Notes: generated by a model from the letters alone, not told the origin. 64,000 bases of DNA from Cyanobacteria bacterium FACHB-471 (GCA_014695345.1 JACJOC010000036.1:1-64000); one strand, 5' to 3'; counted from the stretch's first letter, positions 17,486 to 27,386 are shown. Translations and numbers: made by a program.

Positions 17486-19762
17486 CTATTGAATAAACTC
17501 GACCGCGTGACTCGATCCCAACATCTCATCTGCCCACGAACACACAAGTTGCGACTCGCGCAGTTCGATTACTGACTCCGGTATCCCCTGACAGTGCCAT
17601 CCCTGGTTATCTTTCTCAATCCGAAACAGTTTCACGGCTCCTAAATGCAGAATGCCAGGAACTGTCCGACACAATGCCAAAATCTCAGCTGGATAAACCG
17701 GACGACCCCAATCCCAACCTCTAATTACATCAGTAAAAGGATCGAAACTGCCGCCAAACAGAGGATTGAGAAATTGGTAAAGCTTGGTCAGGAGCTGATT
17801 GCGAAGGATATCGAGCGTGTTGTATTTTGGGTCTGGAATCACCTCCAGAATCACCTTCACGCCCAGATAATCAGGCTGAAGCGGATTAATTTGAACGCCG
17901 AGCGGTTTGCGATCGACCATATAGTCCTTAATCTTTGTACAAAATTCCTCGGAAAGCGTGAAGTATCGATCGGGATTCATGCCGTTCAACCAGCTATGGT
18001 CATGCTCCGAGCTAGGGACTGGCACAATCAGCAAAGGAACTGTGCCACCTACATGGTCAGCTGAATTTCGCGAACAGCGAACCCGCCCCACCTCTGGATG
18101 TTGCTCAACTACATACTCAAAATCTTCGGGAGTCACCGCTGCTTTGCGCGTCCGCAACTGCTTGGGGACGCGCATGACGGCTTGTGATAGAGATTCAGGA
18201 TCAGCACCGCCTGTGGCTCGTTCATAGTTAACCACACTCTTAACATAGGGAATTGCCGTCTTCAAAACAGTCAGCTTCTGTGGCTCAACGTTGCCACGAC
18301 TACTGCCGCCTGTGCGGTACGCCATCATATAGATTTCTGCTCCGAGCGGTGGCACCTTGCCATATTGCCGCTCCGAAGAGACAGATTGTGTGGATTCTGG
18401 TAGCGATAGTGTTGAGCCGTTGCCCTCTTGTCCTGGAAGTTTGCCCCACGCTTGCATCAAACCGCGCTGCTGAGTCTGTTGTTTCAGGTGAGCAGATTCC
18501 CGCACGAGCGGACCAAACTGTACCTCGCCTGTGCGCGAATCAATTTGGTAGTGGAGGTCTTCTGCTCCAGAGTTGGCAAAGTTACGAACTTCAGTCCAAT
18601 CTTCCGCTTGTTCAAGCGACTGCCCCGGCAATTTCACCCGAATTCTTTCATCCGGTCGCCGAATTTGATCAGCATTCTGCACTTCTAAAATCAGGTTACT
18701 CTGAAGCTGAAATACCTGATTCGGCTTGCCGTTGCTCACTCCTAGCAGTTCCCGTTCAACTCTGACGCATTCGCTGGCATTAACACTGCCGCCGATCGCT
18801 CGCACTGATAGTCCTGCAATTCTGGGTGAAACACTATATCTTGACTGCTGCTCGTTATCTGGATCTAGTGCATAAACACAGCGAATCCAATAGCCTTCAT
18901 AACCGCCAAAGGTAGCTTTTACCATCTGCTGCGGTAGATGCAAAATCACATCGGCTCCTTCTTGCCGAGGATTTGTACCCTGAGATGCGATCGCGCTGAA
19001 GCTAAAGCCCTTAGTCTCATCCCGGTAGCGATCGATATTGCACCATTTGTCTCCATTCCACACTTGCCATTGCAGCGGTGGATCATCTGGATCAATGCCT
19101 GTTCCTGTTGCAGATTGTCCTCTAAAGTTGACCGCTAACACATTTCCAGCGATCGCATCTGTCGGCTCGGTCAACACTAAATAGAAGCAGTTGCCAGGTC
19201 TGGGATTGAATGAATCAAATAAATAAACATCAGATTCAAAATTCTGCCATTGGCGGCTTTGCTCATGGCGAGTTCCACTAAAAGGATTTCTTAAATCGGT
19301 CTCAGTTGGCGTATCCGTATTATGGTTGATAGTCAATAAATGTTTGATTTGAGGATTGCCGATCGTCAGGTTGGCATCTGTTGTAAAAATAACGGCTTCT
19401 TCGGTTTCCGTTCTGACTGTTGCCACTTCAGTGCCGCTCGATATCGTCACCGGGGCAGGCTGTTCTCGCGTCAGTTCAAATGTTAGCTCTACGGTTGCAG
19501 CGGTAGGTGGCTCAAGCCGAATCCCCAGCAGTTCTAGAAATGTGACGTAATTGCGGCGAGGTACTTGATTAAACCGCAGCAGCATCTGATCGGTTAACCA
19601 GGCAAACAGTTCAACCAGCGTCATTCCCGGATCACCAGGATTGTGGTTTGTCCACTCTGGGCAGTAGCGGGGAATGCGGAGACGACACTCTTCTACTAAA
19701 TCGTTAAATTTGCGATCGTCCAGGTCAGACTTTGGCAACTCCGGCAAAAAATCGAAATCCAT
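17486..19762 (-). CDS. CIS baseplate wedge protein J-like (gp6/Afp11-like)
   Basis: A 758-residue baseplate wedge protein. The N-terminus has the family pattern RLRIPRYCPEWTNHNPGDPG, MTLVELFAWLTDQMLLRFN and LELLGIRLEPP. The middle is beta-rich, and the C-terminal part contains RVPKQLRTRKAAVTPEDFEY, typical of baseplate J. It is larger than phage P2 J and matches the size of extracellular-CIS Afp11 proteins. It starts 2 bases after the gp25 gene, implying translational coupling. It forms the wedge ring around the spike that triggers sheath contraction. Confidence 0.92.
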   Translation of the reverse strand: MDFDFLPELPKSDLDDRKFNDLVEECRLRIPRYCPEWTNHNPGDPGMTLVELFAWLTDQMLLRFNQVPRRNYVTFLELLGIRLEPPTAATVELTFELTREQPAPVTISSGTEVATVRTETEEAVIFTTDANLTIGNPQIKHLLTINHNTDTPTETDLRNPFSGTRHEQSRQWQNFESDVYLFDSFNPRPGNCFYLVLTEPTDAIAGNVLAVNFRGQSATGTGIDPDDPPLQWQVWNGDKWCNIDRYRDETKGFSFSAIASQGTNPRQEGADVILHLPQQMVKATFGGYEGYWIRCVYALDPDNEQQSRYSVSPRIAGLSVRAIGGSVNASECVRVERELLGVSNGKPNQVFQLQSNLILEVQNADQIRRPDERIRVKLPGQSLEQAEDWTEVRNFANSGAEDLHYQIDSRTGEVQFGPLVRESAHLKQQTQQRGLMQAWGKLPGQEGNGSTLSLPESTQSVSSERQYGKVPPLGAEIYMMAYRTGGSSRGNVEPQKLTVLKTAIPYVKSVVNYERATGGADPESLSQAVMRVPKQLRTRKAAVTPEDFEYVVEQHPEVGRVRCSRNSADHVGGTVPLLIVPVPSSEHDHSWLNGMNPDRYFTLSEEFCTKIKDYMVDRKPLGVQINPLQPDYLGVKVILEVIPDPKYNTLDILRNQLLTKLYQFLNPLFGGSFDPFTDVIRGWDWGRPVYPAEILALCRTVPGILHLGAVKLFRIEKDNQGWHCQGIPESVIELRESQLVCSWADEMLGSSHAVEFIQ

Positions 19763-19764
19763 GT

Positions 19765-20166
19765 TTACTCTTCCGCTGGTGAGAGATAAAAAGGAAAAAC
19801 CAGACTCCGCAAGTCGCGAGTTTCTTTAGGTTGGTAAATAATTTGGATATCAACTTTTCCACGAATCGGATCGGGGTCTGTCCGCACTTCTCTGAGAATA
19901 ATGCGTGGCTCCCACATTTCCAATGCTTCTTCAATATGCAGGCGAATCAGCAGCAATGTCTGCACATTTAACGGTTCAAACGCAAGCTCAGACAAGCGTG
20001 AACCAAAGTCAGGACGATAAACTCGTTCGCCCAATTCTGTCCGCAGAATAATCAAAATGGATTCTTCTAAATTCGGCGCGGCTGAACTGAGTTGCAGGCT
20101 ACCCTGAACGTTGACGCGCAGGGGAAATGCAATACCAGCACCGATGTAGTTAGGTCCTTCGGGCAT
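19765..20166 (-). CDS. CIS baseplate wedge protein gp25-like (Afp9-like)
   Basis: A 133-residue gp25/lysozyme-like-fold protein that links the baseplate to the sheath. It contains the family core ESILIILRTELGERVYRPDF followed by GSRLSELAFEP; the region EERVYRPDFG is the conserved motif of W/gp25 homologues and lacks lysozyme catalysis. Length is normal. It is coupled to baseplate J (2 bases apart) and lies 86 bases after the YbjN-domain gene. Confidence 0.92.
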   Translation of the reverse strand: MPEGPNYIGAGIAFPLRVNVQGSLQLSSAAPNLEESILIILRTELGERVYRPDFGSRLSELAFEPLNVQTLLLIRLHIEEALEMWEPRIILREVRTDPDPIRGKVDIQIIYQPKETRDLRSLVFPFYLSPAEE

Positions 20167-20252
20167 GGTGATACACCCCTGAATTGATGCTTGTGCGTCA
20201 TTCTACGACAGTCAACTTGAAAAACTGAAAAACTGAAGCTTTATTTAGGTTT

Positions 20253-21353
20253 TCAAACTGAACTAGGATTTGTATCAATTTGCTCAATTGCTGCGATCGC
20301 TTTCACAGGCAACGTATCCTCTTCAATTACTGCTTTGATGCCCGGTAAATATTCATCCATCATCATTACATTGGTGTAAACCAATCGCTTAATCAAAGCA
20401 AAAGTAAGCCTATCTCCTTCCACATCAATGCTGGTTTTGTAGCGAATTTCACCATCATTGAAGTCGAGTTCAAAATTACCGATCGTCATCCCATAGTTAG
20501 CACGGGTGAGGAATTCGGCGATCGCTTGTCGTTTGTCTTCAGGAGTGGCGATTGGACAGATAGAGTAGAAGATAAATTGCTGCTGTTCTTCTCTAACTTT
20601 GGCGTAGCAGCTCCATTCGCCATTGTCACCCTGAAATGCCACCCGTAGAACAGGTTGACCTTTCAACTTAGTGAATGACCAATCATCTTCAGTAAAGAAG
20701 GCAATAACTTGACTGAGAATGGTATCGTTAGCAATGTTTATTTGGGTAATTGCTTCGATGCTAGTGTCAGCGAGATCATTGAAGAAGTTACCAATTTCAT
20801 CGAGAATTTGGGCTGTGGTTTTTTCTGTGAGATCGCCAAGATTGGCTTCTGACCAGTCAGAAAAGAAGCCAGTAAGAGCTTGAGCAATCTCAGTCTCAGA
20901 AATAGTTCCGGCAGCAAGGGCGGCAGGGTTGAGAGTTGCCCAGAGGGTTGTGTAACCAACTTCACCAGATTCCTGTGCTTGTTTGACAGTAAGGGCAAGC
21001 CAGTTTTCCGTGTTGAGGAGCGGATGGTCAGGGGTTTCTTGCTGTAATTGAAGCAAATAGTTGGCTGTTGCTTCAGCAGACGTTGCGTGAGGAGTCAGGT
21101 CAGGGAGGCGATCAGGTTTAAGTGTCGCTTGAATTTCGATCGGATAGTCAGGGGAGAACTCCAAGGTTGTGGTACTGCGAAGTTCGGGTTTGAGGTTGAA
21201 GAGGGAATGAGCTTCGATCGCCTGGTATTGTTCGGAAGTTGATTTCCAGGTCAAGCGGCATTCTGTAAGTTGCTCAGCCTGATGGCAAAGAGAAAGTGTG
21301 ATCTCACCAAGCGGGATGGAATTGGTAGTAGGGGTAAGGAAGGTTAGCTGCAT
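20253..21353 (-). CDS. YbjN-domain protein in CIS operon, possible effector chaperone
   Basis: A 366-residue protein. Residues about 210-350 form a YbjN domain (SQVIAFFTEDDWSFTKLKGQ, FIFYSICPIATPEDKRQAIA, then the conserved ANYGMTIGNFELDFNDGEIR). YbjN adopts a fold like type III secretion chaperones. The first 200 residues are an unrecognised beta-rich then helical domain. It sits between the effector/immunity genes and gp25, so a role in handling the effector is attractive but inferred. A housekeeping YbjN role cannot be excluded. Confidence 0.65.
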   Translation of the reverse strand: MQLTFLTPTTNSIPLGEITLSLCHQAEQLTECRLTWKSTSEQYQAIEAHSLFNLKPELRSTTTLEFSPDYPIEIQATLKPDRLPDLTPHATSAEATANYLLQLQQETPDHPLLNTENWLALTVKQAQESGEVGYTTLWATLNPAALAAGTISETEIAQALTGFFSDWSEANLGDLTEKTTAQILDEIGNFFNDLADTSIEAITQINIANDTILSQVIAFFTEDDWSFTKLKGQPVLRVAFQGDNGEWSCYAKVREEQQQFIFYSICPIATPEDKRQAIAEFLTRANYGMTIGNFELDFNDGEIRYKTSIDVEGDRLTFALIKRLVYTNVMMMDEYLPGIKAVIEEDTLPVKAIAAIEQIDTNPSSV

Positions 21354-21377
21354 TTGGTTTGAAGCATGGGTTGTTCT

Positions 21378-21944
21378 TTAACCCTCTAAGGAAACTTCTT
21401 CGTAGAGGAGGACAATGGGAAACTCAAACCCAACACTTTCTAGTGGGATTATGTCTCCGACCTGGTAGGCGGTGTAGAGCCATAAGCGCCCTTCGCCTCG
21501 GCAGTAGATTTCGACGTTGATTTGGGTAGAACTGACCAGAACGTATTCTTCTAGGCTGGGCAGGGAACGGTATTCTTTGAACTTGTCGCCCCGATCGAGG
21601 GCTTCTGTACCAGGGGAAAGCACTTCGATGATGAGTTTAGGATATTGAATGGCGTTGAGGGCTGTTCTGTCACGATCGTCGCAGCTAATCACCAGGTCAG
21701 GATAGCGGTAGATGGATGGTGTAACGTTGACTTTGGCATGGGCAATGTTGATACGGCAGCCTTGAGCGCGAATGTGGGGACGCAGTGCGGTGAGCAGATT
21801 GATGGCAATATCGTTGTGCGGCAGCGTGCCACCTGTCATGGCGAAAACTGCGCCATTGACGAATTCGTAGCGAAGTTCCTGGCAGGGTTCCCAGTCCAGG
21901 TAGGCTTCGACGGTCATTTTTTGAGGTTGGGGAGTGACAATCAT
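21378..21944 (-). CDS. Uma2-family (DUF820) putative restriction-fold endonuclease
   Basis: A 188-residue PD-(D/E)XK-fold protein abundant in cyanobacteria. It has the opening MTVEAYLDWEP-like segment, YEFVNGAVFAMTGGTLPHN, and the active-site strands YPDLVISCDD and KLIIEVLSPGTE (Asp...Glu-x-Leu in place of ExK). These genes are often mobile and of unknown role. It interrupts the CIS operon between the immunity-like gene (5 bases) and the YbjN gene (24 bases) on the same strand. It is most likely a passenger rather than a structural component. Confidence 0.8.
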   Translation of the reverse strand: MIVTPQPQKMTVEAYLDWEPCQELRYEFVNGAVFAMTGGTLPHNDIAINLLTALRPHIRAQGCRINIAHAKVNVTPSIYRYPDLVISCDDRDRTALNAIQYPKLIIEVLSPGTEALDRGDKFKEYRSLPSLEEYVLVSSTQINVEIYCRGEGRLWLYTAYQVGDIIPLESVGFEFPIVLLYEEVSLEG

Positions 21945-21949
21945 GCTAG

Positions 21950-22378
21950 CTACCCGTCAATGCTTGACTGATTACTAGGTGCAGCATCGTATATCGCGCA
22001 AAACTTGTTCTTCATTTGCTTTAACCACTCCAAATATTCCTCATCGGTGTATTGTCTCTCATCTCCTGATTCATCGGGTTCATGATATAAAATGACCCAC
22101 CCGTACTCTTCTATTAGTTCAACGAGATTAGGAGGAGGGTTATCGATAACTGTACTTAAGCAGTAGAGAGCATCCTCGGCATACCAGGGAAACTGATTTA
22201 CTTTTACCTCCCACTGCTGTATCGCTTCTTCTTCAGAATTATCCATCCAGATAGCAGATAAAAACTCTTTAAAGAACTCAATAGGCGCAGCCCGACGCTT
22301 GCTTGAGTCCTCGCGGATACTTCTTAAAATATCTTCTCCATTCAGTTGCTGGGGGTTTTCCATGTTGCTATTGTTCAA
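21950..22378 (-). CDS. probable immunity protein for the adjacent DUF4157 toxin
   Basis: A 142-residue acidic, helical protein (DALYCLSTVIDNPPPNLVEL, then YTDEEYLEWLKQMKNKFC). The first start is TTG at 22378; ATG at 22363 (MENPQQLNGED) is an equally likely start. The gene begins 6 bases after the toxin stop, the classical place for an immunity gene, and the size and charge suit inhibition of the basic RNase-like domain. The family is not certain; the immunity role is inferred from position and the toxin's C-terminal domain. Confidence 0.6.
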   Translation of the reverse strand: MNNSNMENPQQLNGEDILRSIREDSSKRRAAPIEFFKEFLSAIWMDNSEEEAIQQWEVKVNQFPWYAEDALYCLSTVIDNPPPNLVELIEEYGWVILYHEPDESGDERQYTDEEYLEWLKQMKNKFCAIYDAAPSNQSSIDG

Positions 22379-22384
22379 AGTTTT

Positions 22385-25300
22385 CTATTGTGGCCACGCA
22401 CTATTGATATACCAACCACCTGGAGCAGCCGAATTAGGAACAAATCTAATGTACACCTCTGTAGGAGTGACATACTGCGTCATTGGGTTAGCTGAGTTAG
22501 GAGGTACAGGCATTTTAGGATCACCAGGGTATAAAGGTCGATTTCCAGTTCCCATTGGATGAGCATAAGACGGCATCGCTGTTGCTAGATACTTGGTATT
22601 GGGAGGAGGATCAGTCTTCACTAGTGCTGTTCCTCTGGAGGATAAGCGATGTAAAAGCTGTAATGTTTGACCTGTAATAATCTGCATTCTAACAGCATCC
22701 CAGTTTGAATTAATTTGCGCTATTAGTGCTTGTCTAACCGATATGTCAGCATCACCAAGAGAGGTAAAAGCGCCAGCCTTGCCAGGACAGGAAGCAGGTT
22801 GATGACGACAAACCCTCATTGCTAATTTCTCTACATCGGACACGATACCCATGCCGAAGACATGTCTTTCGGTAGTATGTCCGCCTAGCCCAAGACCATC
22901 TTCTACGCTTACACTGTTGAATGGTCGTGGTGACTGACCTCGATCGTGAGAAAGTATTGCAGTAACCATAGCAGAATTACTGAGCTTACTGATTAATGTC
23001 TGCTCAGCAAGCTGTATTCTTCTTGGCTTCTGAGCCGCTGATTCTCCAATAAGATTTGTATTACTAGAACAATCCTTCCATAATTGCGTGATTGTTCTAG
23101 AGTTAGGATCTTCTCCGGTTGGATACAAACCTGGCACACTTAGGGGATGCGGAGGTCCTGACAAACCAGGATTAATTTTGACGGTTACATGATACTTATT
23201 TTTGTCAGCCTTCAGTAGTTCAATTGAAGTTAATTTATATCTTTTTTGAATATCCGGTAATTTCGCTCTAACACTATCAGGTGTAGCATCTACTTTCTCC
23301 ATTATCTTATCGGAATCTCTCAAGGCTTTCTTGAGATCAGCTTCCTTCTCTATGATGGTTCGCTTATCCGACCCTGGTTTAGACTCACCCTTATTTGTAT
23401 GCCCCCCAAACCTTTTACCAACATCCTGAAGTTTCTTTTTGCCATGCTCTTTCAGGTCTTGCACCTTAGCTTTACCTCTTTCTTTCAGATCTTTAACTTT
23501 GTTCACACCTCGATCTTTCAAATCCTTCGCCTTAGCCGCACCCGCTTTAAACTTTTTCCCAAGTTTAGAACTACCTAACTTCTTCGCAAAAGCGATCGCC
23601 TTACTCATTACCCAGTCGATCGCCTTATCCACCAACCCACGAGCTTTCTCAATCAGTCCGCGAATCTTGCCGCTGATGCCGCTTAAACCGATTAAGCTTG
23701 CCAGGAAGCTGATGACAACGGGTAAGGCTTTTGACAGTGCGCCTTCTACTAACTTGGCGGCAATGCCGATCGCTCCATCGGCGATCGCCCCCACCGAATC
23801 CAGCACCGCATTCACCAGCTCCGCAATCTGGCTGCCCCGCTCCACAAAGAACATGATCACATCGATGATCAGCTTGCAGGCACGAACAAAGGCAGAGGCA
23901 GGGTTCAGTAAACTCAGTACCCAGGTTACTCCAGCATTGATGATGGTATCCACAACGAAACTTTGAATTCCACCAATCACCATCTCCTTCAGATTGGCGA
24001 GTTTATCCTGAATAAATTTCCACAGTCCTGCTGCACCCTCATTCTTCCAAAGGATAAACATATCAAAGCCCTTCTCCAGGGCACTAACCTTCTTCTCCCC
24101 CACCTTACCAGCAACCCGATTTCGCATCGCCTGATAAGTCAGTCCCAACAGGCTTGTCACCATTGCAAAGATGCCCTTGAGGTCAAAGCTCTTGGGAATT
24201 TCAATGCCCGTGCTGGCAATTTGTCCGGTGAGCCACCCAATCAAGCCTTTCTTTAAGTGGTTAGTAATATTCCCCATGAAGCCCATAAAGCCTTGCTTGA
24301 TTCCGGCAACCAAATTACCCAAGAAACCGATCGGGTCTTTGATAATTTTCTCAACGGCTCCAGATGCTTTTGCCAACATGCCCATCAGCATGTTTTTCAA
24401 CTCCAGAATCGTCTGGATTACGCCACCCATCGCCTCCTTCGCCTTATTGACCCAGCCCTGATTCTCTGCCTTCCGTTTCTCAATATCAGCATCCAGGGCT
24501 TGTAGATTCTCGTTGTACTTCTGTGCTAGAGAATCAATCAATTCATTCTGTTTGTTATCAACATTCTGTTCCAGTTGATCGAACTTACTTTGAATATTCT
24601 GCGCCGCTTCCTGCCCCAACTGCCGCAGCGATGGGTCTAAACTGGCAACATATTTTTGAATCTCTTGCTTGCCATTGGTAATTTCGGTCTTCGCTGCATT
24701 CAACTTAGTCACAACCAAACTGGCAACACGATCGATCGTTGCAGTCATACTATCGATGTACTTTCGTCGCCCAATCTGATAAAACTTATTCACCTCATCT
24801 GGCAACGGCAAAAACAAGTCTCTCACCCATAAGAGCGCTCCGTCAGGACCACCGTAGCGCTTATCTTTGTAGCGCTTCATCTCCTGATCAACGTAGGTAT
24901 CAAACTGGCTCTTAGCAGCAGAAGTACCCCGATCGAATTCTTGATTGACCTCCCCATCTAATGAACTCAGTAGGGATTCAACCTTCTGCTTCGTATTGTT
25001 GTAGATTCCTTCAATTCGTCCAGCAATTTCCGATCGTTTCTGCTCATCGTGCCCTTTAGTCGTTCCCTGCTGTCCTGTCACTTGAGCCAGAACTTGTGCA
25101 TTCTGCGCCTGCATCCCCTGTAATGGAGCCTGAGCAGACGCTTGAGCCTGGGTTTGGGCTTGGGCGAGGGTTGCTTGCTCTTGTTGTCGATACTCTGCTG
25201 GTGCAGTTGCTGCATTTGCTTGAGCCTCTTTCTTTGAACCTAGAGCAGCTTTAAATTCTGGCTCATTAGATTTTTCCAGTTGCTCGTCAGTAACTTTGGC

Positions 25301-26821
25301 ATCGGTCATTTGCCGATCGAGCGATCGGCTACCCTCCTGCATTGATACCTCAGATGCATCTTTAGGCTTCGGGGTTGCCTGACTTGCACCAATATCTCCG
25401 GGAGGCTTAGCTGGAGTTGGTGGAGGTAAGGGAGTAACAGGTTTTTCGGGAATTCCACCTGTTTTCGGGGCTTCCTTGGTTTTCTCTTCGATCGGTCCCG
25501 CTGCTTGCTTCTTCTCATTCCCGACCTGAGAGGACAAATCGCTCTTAACCGCACCTAGCTTATTACCATCCTTAAACTTATCCGCTTCATCTAGATTCTT
25601 AGGTGTCGCTGCATTAATTTTTTCCATCAAAGCAGCTTTAAACGCTGCCGTGTTGAACTGTCCAGGCTGCTGCTGGTTCATCTCCTGAACCTGACGATCC
25701 TGTGCTTTACTCTGCTTCTCGTTTGAGGGCGGTACGGCTGCTGCTTGTGCTTCTGTAGCCTTCGCTTTTGCAGGTGGATGTTTCTTTTGCTCCTTTGCTA
25801 CAGTCTCCGTTCGCTTCACTACTGCCTGAAATCCTGGATCAGCTTGGGGTGATCTCGGAGCTTGTTTACCCTGGATAGTGGCACCTTCAGGAGCAGCACT
25901 AATCTTAGTCTGGAGTACGTCCTTAGAAGATTTCAGAGCAATAGTAGACCTACGCTGTAAGGTTTTAGCACCTGTCTGCTGCACCACATGAGTCAACTCG
26001 TGGGCTGTCAACTCATTTTTTCCTGGTGACTTTCCTGCACCGAAATAAATGTTGCTACCATGCGTAAATGCCTGCGCTCTCAAATCTTTGTTCATCTGGA
26101 TGGCAGATGAATCGGTATGCACTCGCACATGGCTAAAGTCAGTGCCAAAACGAGGCTCCATGTGCGATCGCACCTCATCACTTAGAGGACTGCCGCCACC
26201 TCTGGAACTGGCAAGACGGCTCTCTAAATCAGGCTGAGCGATCGCACTACCGTCTGCTTTTGCCTGAACATCTTCTGTTTCCTCCTCAGACTGCCGCTGC
26301 ACCAAAGGCGTAATTGTTTGCGCCAGCGGTTTCATCTGAATTTCTTCGCCTTCCTCCTCTGGGCTGTCTTCTGTCTGGCGTTGAATAGGTTGCGCTTCAG
26401 AATCTGGCATTGCCATCACTTGAGCCGCAACATAGTCGGCTTCTTGTTCGTAGCGATCGCCTGGTGCTCCGACTTTTAATTTGGTTTGTACAAGTTCTGC
26501 GTCTGCATCTTCCTGCAGTGGTTCTGATTCTTGGCGTTGAAGTGTTCCTGTAGGCGTTGGAACTATGTGTGAAGGCTGCCTGACCTGCCATCTGGGTTGA
26601 ATGGCTGGGGGGCGATCGACATCGAGTTTAACTCGGTTCCAGTCCGGTTTAATGGGTTTAGGATGATCCTGCTTTGCCTGAAGTTCCGATGTTTCCTCAT
26701 CCTGAGCAGGTGTATTATCGTAAAGCGGATCACCGAATGGACGATGGGAAAATAGATCTGAAGTGGACGCGGGTGAAGGCGACCATGTGGACTTTTTGCT
26801 GGTATTCGCTCGTTCACCCAT
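22385..26821 (-). CDS. DUF4157 CIS-associated polymorphic toxin with RNase A-like C-terminus
   Basis: A 1478-residue effector-type protein. A disordered head contains LFSHRPFGDPLYD and KVGAPGDRYEQEADYVAAQV, shared with the second DUF4157 protein. The DUF4157 domain (about 214-292) has ELTAHELTHVVQQ, with an HExxH motif. A Gln/Ala/Pro-rich linker leads to long helices, hydrophobic stretches (about 880-1090) and a Lys-rich repeat (AKDLKDRGVNKVKDLKERG). The C-terminus (about 1305-1478) has GLGGHTTERHV, AGAFTSLGDADISVRQAL and WYINSAWP, the pattern of the bacterial CdiA-type RNase A toxin domain. It is followed by a probable immunity gene and was likely loaded into the injection system; target and delivery are inferred. 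Confidence 0.8.
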   Translation of the reverse strand: MGERANTSKKSTWSPSPASTSDLFSHRPFGDPLYDNTPAQDEETSELQAKQDHPKPIKPDWNRVKLDVDRPPAIQPRWQVRQPSHIVPTPTGTLQRQESEPLQEDADAELVQTKLKVGAPGDRYEQEADYVAAQVMAMPDSEAQPIQRQTEDSPEEEGEEIQMKPLAQTITPLVQRQSEEETEDVQAKADGSAIAQPDLESRLASSRGGGSPLSDEVRSHMEPRFGTDFSHVRVHTDSSAIQMNKDLRAQAFTHGSNIYFGAGKSPGKNELTAHELTHVVQQTGAKTLQRRSTIALKSSKDVLQTKISAAPEGATIQGKQAPRSPQADPGFQAVVKRTETVAKEQKKHPPAKAKATEAQAAAVPPSNEKQSKAQDRQVQEMNQQQPGQFNTAAFKAALMEKINAATPKNLDEADKFKDGNKLGAVKSDLSSQVGNEKKQAAGPIEEKTKEAPKTGGIPEKPVTPLPPPTPAKPPGDIGASQATPKPKDASEVSMQEGSRSLDRQMTDAKVTDEQLEKSNEPEFKAALGSKKEAQANAATAPAEYRQQEQATLAQAQTQAQASAQAPLQGMQAQNAQVLAQVTGQQGTTKGHDEQKRSEIAGRIEGIYNNTKQKVESLLSSLDGEVNQEFDRGTSAAKSQFDTYVDQEMKRYKDKRYGGPDGALLWVRDLFLPLPDEVNKFYQIGRRKYIDSMTATIDRVASLVVTKLNAAKTEITNGKQEIQKYVASLDPSLRQLGQEAAQNIQSKFDQLEQNVDNKQNELIDSLAQKYNENLQALDADIEKRKAENQGWVNKAKEAMGGVIQTILELKNMLMGMLAKASGAVEKIIKDPIGFLGNLVAGIKQGFMGFMGNITNHLKKGLIGWLTGQIASTGIEIPKSFDLKGIFAMVTSLLGLTYQAMRNRVAGKVGEKKVSALEKGFDMFILWKNEGAAGLWKFIQDKLANLKEMVIGGIQSFVVDTIINAGVTWVLSLLNPASAFVRACKLIIDVIMFFVERGSQIAELVNAVLDSVGAIADGAIGIAAKLVEGALSKALPVVISFLASLIGLSGISGKIRGLIEKARGLVDKAIDWVMSKAIAFAKKLGSSKLGKKFKAGAAKAKDLKDRGVNKVKDLKERGKAKVQDLKEHGKKKLQDVGKRFGGHTNKGESKPGSDKRTIIEKEADLKKALRDSDKIMEKVDATPDSVRAKLPDIQKRYKLTSIELLKADKNKYHVTVKINPGLSGPPHPLSVPGLYPTGEDPNSRTITQLWKDCSSNTNLIGESAAQKPRRIQLAEQTLISKLSNSAMVTAILSHDRGQSPRPFNSVSVEDGLGLGGHTTERHVFGMGIVSDVEKLAMRVCRHQPASCPGKAGAFTSLGDADISVRQALIAQINSNWDAVRMQIITGQTLQLLHRLSSRGTALVKTDPPPNTKYLATAMPSYAHPMGTGNRPLYPGDPKMPVPPNSANPMTQYVTPTEVYIRFVPNSAAPGGWYINSAWPQ

Positions 26822-26877
26822 TGCTTGGTTCTCCCGGTTAATACTTATGAATTTGGAATCACCTCATCAACTCCTAA

Positions 26878-27372
26878 TCAACCACCAATCACTACCGTTG
26901 GATATCCTTGCGTAATTGCATTGGGCGCATGAAGTCCTTCAAAGATTGTGTCGCCTGCTCGACAAGCGGGTAAACCGTTGATCAATACAGTATTGCTGCC
27001 TGTTACCACAACTCCTGGCGCAGGCGTGGGCAATAAGGAAGCACAAGCGTGAGTTGAAACACCACTGGTTGCTAAGGCTGCGATTGCGTTTGTAACTCTC
27101 GCAGTCTGTTCTATTTTTGTTCTCCCTTCATTAAACTTTGCGTCAGGTTCAGCAAGGGTTCCTTTTACTGCTTGGGTTGCTAGTTCTGCTTTGTAAATCT
27201 CTTCTTGTGCATCTTTTACAGTGTTCATCAAAGCTGCCAGTGCTGCTTTGGGAACACCTAACCAGGCAGGTTGATTACCAATGAAAACACTGGGGCTACA
27301 GGGTCCGCCCGTTAAAACTGGTGGTAAGGGGTGCGCTACTGCATCCCCAAGTCGTGCTGCAAATTGATTCAT
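26878..27372 (-). CDS. PAAR-like spike tip protein (Afp10-like)
   Basis: A 164-residue PAAR-type protein capping the spike. The N-terminal half-motif ARLGDAVAHPLPPVLTGGPC and the C-terminal GSNTVLINGLPACRAGDTIF with PTVVIGG form the split PAAR fold. They are separated by about 65 helical residues (MNTVKDAQEEIYKAELATQA), an insertion common in CIS versions. Conserved His/Cys positions could bind the tip metal. It lies between VgrG (14 bases upstream) and the toxin gene (56 bases), so the effector may attach to this tip. Confidence 0.85.
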   Translation of the reverse strand: MNQFAARLGDAVAHPLPPVLTGGPCSPSVFIGNQPAWLGVPKAALAALMNTVKDAQEEIYKAELATQAVKGTLAEPDAKFNEGRTKIEQTARVTNAIAALATSGVSTHACASLLPTPAPGVVVTGSNTVLINGLPACRAGDTIFEGLHAPNAITQGYPTVVIGG

Positions 27373-27386
27373 TGGTTTACTCCTGT

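Noticed and set aside
23439-23966. 175-residue gene antisense to the DUF4157 toxin
   Set aside because: It is the mirror of the Lys/Ala-rich repeat and hydrophobic part of the toxin; it only stays open because of that composition.
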